A stretch of 64,000 bases of DNA from Aestuariirhabdus sp049985285 (GTDB lineage: Bacteria > Pseudomonadota > Gammaproteobacteria > Pseudomonadales > Aestuariirhabdaceae): contig NZ_JBNIEU010000004.1 of assembly GCF_049985285.1 (NCBI RefSeq), positions 1 through 64,000 on the forward strand, written 5' to 3'. Position numbers and translations under genes: made by a program. Positions 43,067-52,339 of the stretch are shown here, one piece after another; position 1 is the first letter of the stretch; every line of letters starts with the position of its first letter. The notes under the pieces were generated by a model. The model saw only the letters and a list, made by a program, of their open reading frames with translations, made no database searches and was not told the origin of the DNA.

Positions 43067-43540
43067 GTGAACCAATTAACCAACTACACCTTTGATGAAC
43101 TTGAGATCGGCGCAACTGCAACCTTCGAGCGCACCCTTGAGGAGAAAGACCTCATCCTGTTCGCCGCTGTTTCCGGCGACATCAATCCGCTTCACCTCGA
43201 TCCTGAGTTTGCGCGTACGACGCAATTTAAAGAGCGTATCGCCCATGGGGCCTGGTCCGGCTCACTGATATCGGCGGCCCTGGCCAATGTTATGCCGGGA
43301 CCCGGCACGGTCTATTTGGGCCAGAGCCTCCAATTCCAGCGCCCGGTCAAGCTGGGCGACACGCTGAGGGTAGAGCTCGAGGTTAAAGATAAGCAAGAGC
43401 GCCGCAAGCAGGTCACCTTTATCACCAAAGTGGTTAACCAGCAGGGAAAAACCGTGGTCAGTGGCGAAGCGCTAGTGATGGCACCCAGCGAGAAAATGAC
43501 GCTTGACGCCCGGACGCTGCCCACCATAACCATTGGTTAG
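43067..43540 (+). CDS. MaoC-like (R)-specific enoyl-CoA hydratase
   Basis: A 157-aa hot-dog-fold protein. The catalytic motif is FAAVSGDINPLHLDPEFA with Asp and His, followed by RIAHGAWSGSLIS near residue 63. Such enzymes hydrate trans-2-enoyl-CoA to (R)-3-hydroxyacyl-CoA, linking beta-oxidation to lipid or polyester synthesis (PhaJ-like). No phaC is seen in the window, so the use is unclear. The GTG start at 43067, 10 bp after the hydrolase stop, follows TGAGGAT. The same reading frame runs far upstream inside the hydrolase gene, but that part is antisense-like noise. Confidence 0.9.
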   Translation: MNQLTNYTFDELEIGATATFERTLEEKDLILFAAVSGDINPLHLDPEFARTTQFKERIAHGAWSGSLISAALANVMPGPGTVYLGQSLQFQRPVKLGDTLRVELEVKDKQERRKQVTFITKVVNQQGKTVVSGEALVMAPSEKMTLDARTLPTITIG

Positions 43541-43578
43541 GCCCTTACCGCCTTGCCTTGTGCCTACCCCGTGCCCGG

Positions 43579-44070
43579 TTATGCGCCGGGCATCTCCAGC
43601 GGCTCCGGTGAAATCACGATACCGTTGTTGTCGGCATACAGGTAGTCTCCCGGGCAGAATGTAATACCGGCAAAGGTTACCGGAATATCCACATCACCAA
43701 TATCCCTCTTGTCGGTTTTCATCGGATGGGTGCCCAGCGCTTGCACACCGATATCGGTTTTCGCAATCACATCTACATCGCGGATGCAGCCGTACATGAT
43801 AATGCCTTGCCAACCATTGCTGGCTGCTTTCTCAGCTAGCATATCCCCAAGGCAGGCTCGACGCATTGAACCGCCGGCATCCACTACCATCACTTTGCCT
43901 GATCCATCCAATTCAACCAACTGCTTGACCTTGGAGTTATCCTCAAAGCATTTAACGGTAACGATCTGGCCTCCAAAAGAACCCTTGCCGCCATAATTTC
44001 TAAAAATCGGATCGGCTACTTCCACCAACTCCGGATACTCATCACACAAATCAGGGGTTACGTACTCCAC
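43579..44070 (-). CDS. rraA: ribonuclease E activity regulator RraA
   Basis: A 163-aa protein of the RraA family that binds RNase E and slows RNA decay; relatives also act as hydroxymethylglutarate aldolases. It starts MEYVTPDLCDEYPELVEVADPIF. The core has VVDAGGSMRRACLGDMLAEKA and YGCIRDVDVI, and it ends GDYLYADNNGIVIS. Escherichia coli RraA is 161 aa, so the length is normal. Divergent from nothing nearby; it is followed in the same direction by ppsA upstream (start 46547), separated by 104 bp from the ppsA stop at 44175. Confidence 0.94.
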   Translation of the reverse strand: MEYVTPDLCDEYPELVEVADPIFRNYGGKGSFGGQIVTVKCFEDNSKVKQLVELDGSGKVMVVDAGGSMRRACLGDMLAEKAASNGWQGIIMYGCIRDVDVIAKTDIGVQALGTHPMKTDKRDIGDVDIPVTFAGITFCPGDYLYADNNGIVISPEPLEMPGA

Positions 44071-44174
44071 GGTTTTCTCCTAAGGATTGTCACTAAATAG
44101 ATAGGGGGTTATCCCAGATTACGGGTCTCGCACAGGGGCTCCGGCGGTGGCCCAAACCCACCTGACACACAGGG

Positions 44175-46547
44175 TCAGGAGAGCTCTTTATCCGCCAGAT
44201 AGAACCAGGTTTCCATCACCGAATCCGGATTGAGGGATACGGTATCGATCCCCTGCTCCATCAACCATTTAGCGAGATCCGGGTGGTCCGAGGGTCCCTG
44301 GCCGCAAATGCCGATGTATTTCCCGGCCTTTTTGCAAGCTGCTATCGCGTTGGCCAGTAGCATCTTGACGGCCTCGTTACGCTCATCAAACAGGTGGGCA
44401 ATAATGCCGGAATCTCGATCAAGCCCCAGGGTCAGTTGGGTCATATCGTTCGAACCGATTGAGAAACCATCAAAATGCTCAAGAAACTGATCTGCCAACA
44501 GCGCGTTGGCTGGAAGTTCGCACATCATGATCAGTCGCAAGCCATTTTCACCCCGCTTAAGCCCCTGCTCCTCCAGCAGTTGCACGACCCGCTGCGCTTC
44601 TCCAACCGTGCGTACGAAAGGCACCATCAGCTCGACATTGGTTAAGCCCATCTCCTCACGGACCCGCTTCATCGCCTCACATTCGAGGGCAAAACAGTCC
44701 CTGAAACCATCCGAGATATAGCGAGAAGCGCCCCGGAAACCGAGCATGGGGTTCTCCTCTTCCGGCTCATAAAGGCGGCCACCAATCAGGTTGGCGTACT
44801 CGTTTGATTTGAAATCCGAGAGCCTTACAATCACCTTCTTGGGGGCAAACGCGGCCGCGATGGTAGACACACCCTCCACCAACTTTTCGATATAGAACTC
44901 GACGGGCCCTGGGTATCCAGCGATACGCGCGTCAACATTGACCTTAATATCTTCAGGCAAGGAATCGTAATTCAATAGCGCTTTAGGATGGACGCCGATC
45001 ATGCGGTTAATGATGAATTCCAGACGTGCCAACCCGACCCCTTCATTAGGAATAGCCTGAAAATCGAATGCTCGGTCAGGATTCCCCACATTCATCATGA
45101 TTTTGAACGGTAGCTCAGGCATGGAGTCGACGCTGTTTTTACGCATCTCAAACTGAAGCGCCCCTTCGTAGATAAGCCCGGTATCTCCCTCCGCACAGGA
45201 TACGGTGACCTCTTGACCATCATTCAGCTTTGCCGTCGCATCACCACAGCCCACCACCGCAGGGATACCCAGTTCCCGCGCGATAATGGCGGCATGGCAA
45301 GTACGCCCTCCCCGATTGGTGACAATGGCCGATGCGCGTTTCATGATCGGTTCCCAGTCCGGGTCAGTCATATCGGTCACCAGAACGTCGCCCGGGTGAA
45401 CCTGATCCATCTGGCCGATATCATTGATGATTTTTACCGGCCCACTGCCGATGCGCTGGCCAATACTTCGCCCCTCCACAAGAACCGTTCCCCGTTCCTG
45501 CAACAGGTAGCGTTCCATGGTGGCCGCATGGGTCCGGCTTTTTACCGTTTCCGGGCGTGCCTGCACAATATACAACTGACCATCGTCGCCATCCCGAGCC
45601 CACTCAATGTCCATAGGGCGACCGTAGTGATGCTCAATAATCAGCGCCTGACGAGCAAGCTCTTCCACTTCGGCGTCGGTGATACAAAATCGCATCCGCT
45701 CGGCTTCATCAACCTCGACCGTGGCGACCGAGCGCCCGGCAATGGCGGCTTCGCCGTACACCATTTTTATCGCCTTGCTACCTAGGTTGCGGCGCAAAAT
45801 AGCGGGGCGCCCGGCGCTCAACGTAGGTTTATGCACATAGAATTCATCGGGGTTCACGGCACCTTGTACAACGGTCTCACCAAGACCGTAAGCTGCCGTA
45901 ATAAACACCACATCGCGAAATCCCGATTCCGTGTCCAGGGTAAAGAGCACACCCGCGGCACCGGTTTCGCTGCGAACCATACGCTGAATGCCAGCGGAGA
46001 GCGCAACCTGGCGGTGATCAAATCCCTGATGCTCGCGGTAGGCAATCGCTCGATCATTAAAGAGCGAGGCAAACACCTCCTTGACCGCATGAATAACATT
46101 GTCCAGGCCACAGATATTGAGAAAGGTTTCTTGCTGACCAGCGAAGGAGGCGTCTGGAAGATCTTCGGCGGTCGCTGAAGAGCGGACCGCAACAGCGAGG
46201 TTGATGTTGCCATCTTGCAGCTCGGACAACGCCGCTTCAATCGCCTGTTCGAGCTGTGGATGAAATGGCTGATCCATGATCCAGCCGCGAATCTTCGCTC
46301 CCGCAACGGCTAATGCATTAACGTCGTCCACATCGAGACTGTCCAACAGTTCATGAATGCGTTGATTCAGGCCGCTGTTTTCCAGAAATTCGCGATACGC
46401 GTCTGCTGTGGTCGCAAACCCACCCGGGACACTCACACCGGCATTCGCAAGGTTACTGATCATCTCGCCCAGAGACGCATTTTTTCCGCCAACGACATCA
46501 ACGTCGCCGGCACCCAGGTCTTGCAAAGGAATTACATAATCGATCAA
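44175..46547 (-). CDS. ppsA: phosphoenolpyruvate synthase
   Basis: Makes PEP from pyruvate and ATP in gluconeogenesis. It has the ATP-grasp PPDK domain first (VVGGKNASLGEMISNL near residue 15), the swivelling phosphohistidine domain with GGRTCHAAIIARELGIPAVVG near residue 420, and the C-terminal PEP-binding barrel with GGRLYEPEEENPMLGFRGASRY and FSIGSNDMTQLTLGLDRDSG near 710. TTG 46547 is proposed as start: GGGAGAGG lies seven bases ahead and the chain then begins LIDYVIPLQDLG, like the start of Pseudomonas PpsA. ATG 46562 adds five residues encoded by the ribosome site itself. Divergent from its regulator gene. Confidence 0.95.
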   Translation of the reverse strand: MIDYVIPLQDLGAGDVDVVGGKNASLGEMISNLANAGVSVPGGFATTADAYREFLENSGLNQRIHELLDSLDVDDVNALAVAGAKIRGWIMDQPFHPQLEQAIEAALSELQDGNINLAVAVRSSATAEDLPDASFAGQQETFLNICGLDNVIHAVKEVFASLFNDRAIAYREHQGFDHRQVALSAGIQRMVRSETGAAGVLFTLDTESGFRDVVFITAAYGLGETVVQGAVNPDEFYVHKPTLSAGRPAILRRNLGSKAIKMVYGEAAIAGRSVATVEVDEAERMRFCITDAEVEELARQALIIEHHYGRPMDIEWARDGDDGQLYIVQARPETVKSRTHAATMERYLLQERGTVLVEGRSIGQRIGSGPVKIINDIGQMDQVHPGDVLVTDMTDPDWEPIMKRASAIVTNRGGRTCHAAIIARELGIPAVVGCGDATAKLNDGQEVTVSCAEGDTGLIYEGALQFEMRKNSVDSMPELPFKIMMNVGNPDRAFDFQAIPNEGVGLARLEFIINRMIGVHPKALLNYDSLPEDIKVNVDARIAGYPGPVEFYIEKLVEGVSTIAAAFAPKKVIVRLSDFKSNEYANLIGGRLYEPEEENPMLGFRGASRYISDGFRDCFALECEAMKRVREEMGLTNVELMVPFVRTVGEAQRVVQLLEEQGLKRGENGLRLIMMCELPANALLADQFLEHFDGFSIGSNDMTQLTLGLDRDSGIIAHLFDERNEAVKMLLANAIAACKKAGKYIGICGQGPSDHPDLAKWLMEQGIDTVSLNPDSVMETWFYLADKELS

Positions 46548-46756
46548 GGCGGCCTCTCCCATGACGAGCAGAAATTGCGGCCATCACAGGTTACTGCAAG
46601 CTGATGGCCACTGCAGGCGCCTGAGTATAACTGATGGCCCAATAATGTCATCCCGTGCGCTCCGCCGGACGACAAATGCTTCTGCTAAAAGCACCTTTGT
46701 ACCAACGCCCTTTTTTCCCTACTATGACGCTTTCGATACTGGTCCAGGGAGAGTTT

Positions 46757-47575
46757 ATGCGCCGGGATGTATTTTTTATCTCTGATGGTACAGGCATCAC
46801 CGCAGAGTCCTTTGGCCAAAGTCTGCTTGCCCAGTTCGATCATGTCGAATTCGCTCGCCAGACACTGCCGTACATCGACACGCCAGAGAAAGCGAGTGAG
46901 GTGGTTGCCATCATCGACCAGTGCGCTGCCCGTCAGGGCATCCCCCCACTGGTGTTTAGTACCATCATTGATGAAACCATTGCGGGTATTGTGTGCCAAG
47001 CCAGTGCACGACATCAGGATATTTTTGCTACGTTTCTCGGCCCCTTGGAGGAAGAGCTGCACCTTCACCCCACCCACTCCATTGGCAAGAAGCGTAAAAT
47101 TGACGCCAACAACCACTACTCCGAGCGCATTGATGCGGTCCACTTTGCGCTGGATAACGATGATGGGGCCCGAACCCGCCACTACGACAAAGCCGATATT
47201 ATATTAATTGGCGTATCCCGCTGCGGAAAAACCCCCACCTGCCTCTACCTGGCGTTACAGTTCGGAATAAGGGCCGCCAACTATCCCATTACTGAAGAGG
47301 ATATGGAGGACTTCCGTCTCCCGGCGCCACTCCAGCCTCACCGCCACAAGCTGTTTGGGCTCACCATCGACCCACAGCGTCTTGTCGCCATTCGCAGTGA
47401 GCGGCGACCCAATAGCCGTTACGCCTCCCCGCGCCAATGCCAGATGGAGGTGGCAGAGGTTGAACGCCTTTTGGCCAAAGAGCGTATATCGTGCATCAAC
47501 ACAACCCGATTCTCTGTGGAGGAGATAGCAACCCGCATCATCGCCGAAGCGGGCATCGCACGACGCCTGAAGTAA
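46757..47575 (+). CDS. ppsR: PEP synthase regulatory kinase/phosphorylase PpsR
   Basis: A bifunctional DUF299 protein that phosphorylates PEP synthase on a Thr with ADP and removes the group with phosphate. The chain of 272 aa starts MRRDVFFISDGTGITAESFG, with the P-loop GVSRCGKTPTCLYLALQFG near residue 150 and the C-terminal region RRPNSRYASPRQCQMEVAE. ATG 46757 is chosen for AGGGAGAG seven bases upstream. The frame from 46655 adds 34 residues before this normal start. Divergent from ppsA over about 210 bp, the standard arrangement in gammaproteobacteria. Confidence 0.95.
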   Translation: MRRDVFFISDGTGITAESFGQSLLAQFDHVEFARQTLPYIDTPEKASEVVAIIDQCAARQGIPPLVFSTIIDETIAGIVCQASARHQDIFATFLGPLEEELHLHPTHSIGKKRKIDANNHYSERIDAVHFALDNDDGARTRHYDKADIILIGVSRCGKTPTCLYLALQFGIRAANYPITEEDMEDFRLPAPLQPHRHKLFGLTIDPQRLVAIRSERRPNSRYASPRQCQMEVAEVERLLAKERISCINTTRFSVEEIATRIIAEAGIARRLK

Positions 47576-47603
47576 CCGCCGTCAGAGCCAACTACAATCC
47601 CTC

Positions 47604-49853
47604 CTAGCTACCCGGCGACTTACCCCAGATGGTTGACGCACTTGCCTGCGCTTTGGGCTGACTCGGATCTTCGGGTTGATCCTGGTGAAGCTGTGTAAGG
47701 CGCCAGCAGCGATGAATTTTAGGATTACGTTTGAAGTCAGGATCCAGCGTCTGCTCGCTGATCTCCGTGACCCGGTATCGCTCCCCTAACCCAGCATCTA
47801 GCTGAAAACGGCGAAAGTTGTTCGAGAAATAGAGCACGCCTCCAGGGGCCAGCGATGCCATCGCCGCATCGAGCAGCTCAACATGATCCTGTTGAACATC
47901 AAACACGCCGTCCATACGCTTGGAGTTGGAAAACGTTGGGGGATCAACAAAGATCAGGTCGAACTGCTCGTTGTTATCACGAATCCACTCCATACAGTCA
48001 GCACGCACCAGTTCATGGCGATCGCTGAAACCATTGAGGGATAAATTCTTGCGCGCCCACTCGAGATAGGTCGCTGACAGGTCGACGCTGGTCGAACTGG
48101 AAGCGCCACCATGGGCCGCATGCACCGTTACCGCGCCAGTATAGCAGTAGAGATTCAGGAAACGCTTACCCTGAGCCTCCCTGGCAATCCGGCGGCGCAT
48201 TGGACGGTGATCCAGAAATAGTCCGGTATCAAGATAATCGGTCAGGTTAACCAACAACCGACAACCCTGCTCCAACATCTCCAGCTGAGTACCCTTGCGA
48301 TCCTGACGCTGATATTGATCGGTTCCGCTCTGGCGTTTGCGCTCTTTTAGTACCACCTTTGCCGGATCGACCTCAAGAGCTTCGGGAATCGCTGACAGCA
48401 GGTCCCGCAACCGTTGTGTAGCCTTATCAGGATCTATGGACTTGGGCGCCTGATACTCCTGCACGCAAACCCAGTCACCGTAGATATCGATGGCAGCAGA
48501 ATACTCCGGCATATCCGCATCGTAGACGCGATAACACTGAAGCTCCTCACGCCGCACCCACTTCCTAAGCTGCTGCCGATTCTTACGCAAGCGATTGGCA
48601 ACCATCTGCGCTCCCGCACTCAGCTTTGGGGGCGCTGCGTTAACGGCGTTTCCCTCGCCATCAAGTGAAGCACTACCAACAAACCATTGAGGGTCGATAT
48701 CAAACATCAGCAACCGTGTTGGCAAAGCACCATTGAAATATTTGTATTGGCGCCTGGCCCTCAGCCCCATGCGCTTGCCCAACTCAGGGTTGCCCGTCAA
48801 TACAGCGCCCTGCCAACCCACAAACTGCTCCCGCATCATGCGTCCTAGATACTGATAGAGGAACAGCAAGCTCGCCTCCTCACCCAGGCGCTCCCCGTAG
48901 GGGGGGTTGGTAATAAGCAAACCGGGTTTACCCTCGATAGTCGGGCATTTCAAGGTTGCCAACTCACCAACACTAATCGCTACAACCCGGCTCATACCCG
49001 CACGCTGGATATTGTTTACGGCGCGCTGGACAACTTCGCCATCGGCTTCAACCCCGATGATAGAGGCATTACACCGTGCGACACCCTGCTGCTGGCGCTC
49101 AAGCGCCTCTTTTCGTACTCGCTTCCACAGCGCAGGAACATGCTTTTGCCAACCATGAAAGCCGAAACGTTCCCGCACCAGCCCGGGAGCCGTGTCGGTA
49201 GCGATCAAGGCGGCTTCGATCAGCAAGGTAGCAGACCCGCACATAGGATCGACCAGATAACCACCCTGGGCGGCCATCTCCGGCCAACCGCTGCGGTAAA
49301 GAACGGCTGCGGCCAGATTCTCTTTTAATGGCGCGGCCCCGGCTTCTTTTCTGTAGCCCCGTTGGTGCAAGCTCTGGCCCGAAAGATCAACCGACAGGAT
49401 GGCGTGGCCTTTCGCCAACACCAGGCTTACCCGCAGATCCGGATTCTGGCGGTCAACTGAGGGGCGTTCACCGCTTTTATCCCGCATCTGGTCAACGATT
49501 GCGTCCTTGGCTTTAAGCGCCCCGAAATGGCTGTTATTGACCCCTTCAACCTCTCCACGACAGTCGACCCGCAGGGATCCGGTTGGCGCCAGATGCTCGG
49601 ACCAATCCACCCCACTTACCCCGCGATAGAGATCATCCCCGTTTTCGATGGGAAACCGGGAAAGTCGCAGAAGAATACGGTTCGCCAGACGGGACCACAA
49701 ACAGCAACGGTAGGCGACCTCAACATCCCCTTCAAAGGAGACACCGGCCACCGTTTCCCGGGTCGCCTGCGCCCCCAGAGATACAAGCTCTTGCATCAGT
49801 TGTGCTTCCAGACCTTTGGGGCAGGAGGCGAAGAGGTCTAGGGCTTGCGTCAT
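47604..49853 (-). CDS. rlmL: 23S rRNA (guanine) methyltransferase RlmKL
   Basis: A fused enzyme of 749 aa methylating G2445 and G2069 of 23S rRNA. An N-terminal THUMP domain (residues about 45-155) precedes the RlmL domain with VDPMCGSATLLIEAAL and the NPPY-type motif TNPPYGERLG near residue 315. The C-terminal RlmK domain has LNLYCYTGAVTVHAAHGGA near 582 and FVDPPTFSNSKRM near 650. Both catalytic halves look intact. Its short downstream gap to the convergent ppsR gene is 28 bp. ATG 49853 has a GGGG stretch near it. Confidence 0.96.
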   Translation of the reverse strand: MTQALDLFASCPKGLEAQLMQELVSLGAQATRETVAGVSFEGDVEVAYRCCLWSRLANRILLRLSRFPIENGDDLYRGVSGVDWSEHLAPTGSLRVDCRGEVEGVNNSHFGALKAKDAIVDQMRDKSGERPSVDRQNPDLRVSLVLAKGHAILSVDLSGQSLHQRGYRKEAGAAPLKENLAAAVLYRSGWPEMAAQGGYLVDPMCGSATLLIEAALIATDTAPGLVRERFGFHGWQKHVPALWKRVRKEALERQQQGVARCNASIIGVEADGEVVQRAVNNIQRAGMSRVVAISVGELATLKCPTIEGKPGLLITNPPYGERLGEEASLLFLYQYLGRMMREQFVGWQGAVLTGNPELGKRMGLRARRQYKYFNGALPTRLLMFDIDPQWFVGSASLDGEGNAVNAAPPKLSAGAQMVANRLRKNRQQLRKWVRREELQCYRVYDADMPEYSAAIDIYGDWVCVQEYQAPKSIDPDKATQRLRDLLSAIPEALEVDPAKVVLKERKRQSGTDQYQRQDRKGTQLEMLEQGCRLLVNLTDYLDTGLFLDHRPMRRRIAREAQGKRFLNLYCYTGAVTVHAAHGGASSSTSVDLSATYLEWARKNLSLNGFSDRHELVRADCMEWIRDNNEQFDLIFVDPPTFSNSKRMDGVFDVQQDHVELLDAAMASLAPGGVLYFSNNFRRFQLDAGLGERYRVTEISEQTLDPDFKRNPKIHRCWRLTQLHQDQPEDPSQPKAQASASTIWGKSPGS

Positions 49854-50086
49854 GGGGGGTTACCTGTGAAAAAGGGCGCATGATAAACCAGAGTGGGCAG
49901 CGGCGCGAACAAAGAAATATTGTCACCAAATGAACGGAATTGCGTCACAAAACAGATACAAATAATAACACAGGGATAGGAATTGATATCCTGTGTGAAG
50001 TTCTCCTCATAATTCTGTTACTCATATAGGTACCATTGGTTTCAAGTTAGACGAACAACGAAACACCAAGCAACAGGGGCGGACTC

Positions 50087-50374
50087 ATGAACAAACTATC
50101 TATCAGCATCACCGTCGCTGCCATACTTATGGCGTCTACAACGGCCACTGCAGACTCACTCAATAGTAGCATTCACCCAATGCTCAACCTGTCCGAAATG
50201 CCCGAGATGGTCAACATGACACAGCTTTCCGACCCCTCACCCACCAGCATCAGCCTCAACCCCAATACCGGGCTAAGCCTGGAGTACACCACAATCGACA
50301 GTGATTATGATGTTCAGGACGAGCTTCTGGGAGAGATCATGCAACTACGCCTCAAACTGGTCGCCACCTTTTAA
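50087..50374 (+). CDS. small exported protein, unknown function
   Basis: A 95-aa protein starting MNKLSISITVAAILMASTTATADS, a clear signal peptide with a probable cut after ATA. The mature part is about 70 residues and Met-rich (HPMLNLSEMPEMVNMTQL). A polar Thr/Asp stretch and a last helix LLGEIMQLRLKLVATF follow. No family is recognised. It is a monocistronic gene: rlmL is divergent on its left, rmf lies 332 bp beyond it. The leader holds an imperfect inverted repeat CACAGGGATA/TATCCTGTG at 49968-49996. The ATG follows ACAGGGGCGGA. Confidence 0.7.
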   Translation: MNKLSISITVAAILMASTTATADSLNSSIHPMLNLSEMPEMVNMTQLSDPSPTSISLNPNTGLSLEYTTIDSDYDVQDELLGEIMQLRLKLVATF

Positions 50375-50706
50375 TATCAGATAGTTACCTAAACATTTTA
50401 ATCCTTGTTTTAGATTTTATACCCCGGTTTGAATAAGCTCTTTGAAATTTATTCTTAATCGATTCTCGACAAAGGATAAGTCTTTGCGATAGAAAGGTTA
50501 TCAGGGGCTACCGAATACGAGGAGGCGGTAGCTACATCCAAGTCTCGCCTTGTAACGTTCATTTTCCTTCCCGCTGATTTGGTTGCCCTATTTTCTGTGT
50601 TGTACAAGCCCTCCCCTGGAGGCAACGGGATATTGCGCCCTATGTAGCATCAAGCAAATCCCACGGTTAAGCAGTCATAACATCAATAGCTGAGGCCAAA
50701 ACAACC
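50375..50706 (+). other. 332-bp gap before rmf: AT-rich with a GGA-loop hairpin
   Basis: No gene is seen. The first 80 bp are AT-rich and likely promoter material. A perfect 7-bp hairpin GCTACCG/CGGTAGC (50507-50532) has the 12-nt loop AATACGAGGAGG, exposing GGA. Another short hairpin CCTCC/GGAGG lies near 50620. GGA-exposing loops are typical of CsrA/RsmA binding sites, so the stretch may be a long rmf leader or a small RNA. Rmf is growth-phase regulated in other bacteria. No terminator for the upstream small gene is obvious. Confidence 0.35.
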
Positions 50707-50913
50707 ATGAAAAGACAGAAAAGAGATATGACGGAACGTGCGTTCGCCAAAGGATATAACACTGGCGTCACTGGAAAATCACGTGATCAGTGTCCCCACG
50801 GAGCCCTTGAGATGCGACAGGCTTGGTTAACGGGTTGGCGGGAAGGCCGCTCGGATAACTGGGATGGACTCACCGGCGTGTCGGGTGTTCATCGCATAGC
50901 CGCCATGCACTAA
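50707..50913 (+). CDS. rmf: ribosome modulation factor
   Basis: A 68-aa basic protein that dimerises ribosomes into inactive 100S particles in stationary phase. The family core is plain: MKRQKRDMTERAFAKGYNTG, then GKSRDQCPHGALEMRQAWLTGWREGRSD. Escherichia coli Rmf is 55 aa, and the extra residues are at the C-terminus, as in Pseudomonas. TGAGG precedes the ATG. A terminator follows. It sits between rlmKL and pyrD, the usual order in this group. Confidence 0.96.
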   Translation: MKRQKRDMTERAFAKGYNTGVTGKSRDQCPHGALEMRQAWLTGWREGRSDNWDGLTGVSGVHRIAAMH

Positions 50914-50956
50914 TTCCGGACTCTTTGCGTCAGAATTACTACAACATCTATCTATA

Positions 50957-50980
50957 AAAAAGGGGCCTTCTGGCCCCTTT
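50957..50980. terminator. terminator shared by rmf and pyrD
   Basis: AAGGGGCC-TTCT-GGCCCCTT is a perfect stem with A-run on the left and TTT on the right. It sits between the rmf stop and the pyrD stop and can serve both directions. Confidence 0.85.
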
Positions 50981-50998
50981 GCTGTTTTCCAGTCAACG

Positions 50999-52027
50999 CT
51001 AGGCTTTACCCAACTCTGCAGCAGCTGCCTCCGAAACTTCAGCGATCAGCGATGGTCCTTTGTAAACAAACCCCGAATAAAGCTGAACCAAGCTAGCACC
51101 CGCTGCGATTTTTTCTGCCGCAGAAGCCGCATTGCTGATGCCTCCCACCCCTATAATGGGTAAACGCCCGCCAAGCTCCTGGGCCAGCAAGCGGATAGTG
51201 GCCGTCGAGCGCTCCCGCACCGGGTCGCCACTCAGGCCGCCGGCTTCCTCTGCATGATCTAGGCCGGCTACCGCCTCTCTATCGAGGGTCGTGTTGGTTG
51301 CAATAACTCCATCAATCTCCTGCTCAACAAGCACACGCGCCAGGGCCACCAGCTCATCTTCAACCATATCTGGGGCGATTTTTATCGCGACAGGAACATA
51401 CCGATTGGTCGATTGGTGCAAGCGGTGCTGAGCCTCTTTGAGGCGCTCTAGCAGCTCTCGAAAAATATCTCCATGTTGCAAGCTACGCAGACCGGGTGTA
51501 TTGGGGGAGGAGATATTGACGGTAATATAATCTGCGTGAGGATAAACCCTTTCAAAACTGGTCAGGTAATCGCTACTCGCCTCCTCCACCGGGGTATCAA
51601 AATTTTTCCCGATATTGATCCCAATAACCCCTTTGTATTGCGCACGCTTAACGTTGGCAATCAGGTGCTCCACCCCTTTGTTATTGAACCCCATACGATT
51701 AATGATCGCTTGTTTTTCGGGAAGGCGGAAAAGGCGGGGCTTGGGATTACCGGGCTGCGGCCTCGGAGTGACGGTACCCAGCTCTAGAAAACCGAACCCC
51801 AACGCACCCAAGCCATCTATGCAGTCACCGTTCTTATCCAGACCTGCGGCCAGGCCAACCGGGTTGGCGAATTGAATGCCCATCACCGTGCAGGGGCGCG
51901 GGGAGACCTTGCTGGTTAGCAGGGAACTCACTCCCAAACGATTGGCAGCTCCCATCAAGTCAAGACTCAGATCGTGGGCTACTTCGGGATCAAGGGTGAA
52001 CAAAAGACTACGGGCAAGTGAATACAT
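50999..52027 (-). CDS. pyrD: dihydroorotate dehydrogenase (quinone)
   Basis: Oxidises dihydroorotate to orotate in pyrimidine synthesis at the inner membrane (class 2, quinone-linked). The 342-aa chain starts MYSLARSLLFTLDPEVAHDL, the membrane-binding helical segment. GLAAGLDKNGD and NISSPNTPGLRSLQ hold the catalytic-serine region. IGVGGISNAASAAEKIAAGA and VQLYSGFVYKGP bind FMN and phosphate. ATG 52027 is chosen over the frame from 52069, which adds 14 residues not present in relatives. Confidence 0.96.
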   Translation of the reverse strand: MYSLARSLLFTLDPEVAHDLSLDLMGAANRLGVSSLLTSKVSPRPCTVMGIQFANPVGLAAGLDKNGDCIDGLGALGFGFLELGTVTPRPQPGNPKPRLFRLPEKQAIINRMGFNNKGVEHLIANVKRAQYKGVIGINIGKNFDTPVEEASSDYLTSFERVYPHADYITVNISSPNTPGLRSLQHGDIFRELLERLKEAQHRLHQSTNRYVPVAIKIAPDMVEDELVALARVLVEQEIDGVIATNTTLDREAVAGLDHAEEAGGLSGDPVRERSTATIRLLAQELGGRLPIIGVGGISNAASAAEKIAAGASLVQLYSGFVYKGPSLIAEVSEAAAAELGKA

Positions 52028-52071
52028 ATCAGTTCCTGGGAGGGGGCACGGAGCAATTATACGCAGCAATG

Positions 52072-52094
52072 AAAAAAAGAGCAGCCTCAGGGCT
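52072..52094 (-). terminator. possible terminator of the DUF2835 gene
   Basis: On the minus strand AGCC-CTGA-GGCT is followed by GCTC and seven T. The stem is only 4 bp, so the call is weak. It lies 27 bp after the stop at 52121. Confidence 0.4.
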
Positions 52095-52120
52095 CATTAT
52101 CATCGCTGTTGTTCAAACAG

Positions 52121-52339
52121 CTATAAGCGCTCGATGCGTTGAAACTTGCCCTGCATATCGAACTCAATGCGAAAGCTCCCCTCGATTCCATTGCGGGTCA
52201 CAAATGGCCGCAGAATTTCACTAGGAAAAACCACCAACCTACCATCTCGCGAACGCGCCTGAACCTGCCGCACAGCTCCTGCGTAGTGCGCTCGATACTG
52301 CTCTGCCGGTATTAAAATATCTACAATCAAACTCTGCAT
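52121..52339 (-). CDS. DUF2835 family protein
   Basis: A 72-aa protein matching the DUF2835 pattern: LIPAEQYRAHYAGAVRQVQA, then RLVVFPSEILRPFVTRNGIEG and FRIEFDMQGKFQRIERL. Its function is unknown. The small family is widespread in marine gammaproteobacteria and usually one gene per genome. It is downstream of NAD-GDH on the same strand, after a 123-bp gap that holds a GGAGCCG/CGGCTCC hairpin (52417-52447) and no gene. Confidence 0.88.
   Translation of the reverse strand: MQSLIVDILIPAEQYRAHYAGAVRQVQARSRDGRLVVFPSEILRPFVTRNGIEGSFRIEFDMQGKFQRIERL

Noticed and set aside
46685..47182. 165-aa minus-strand frame over ppsR
   Set aside because: It is antisense to the well-conserved ppsR gene and contains no recognisable domain.
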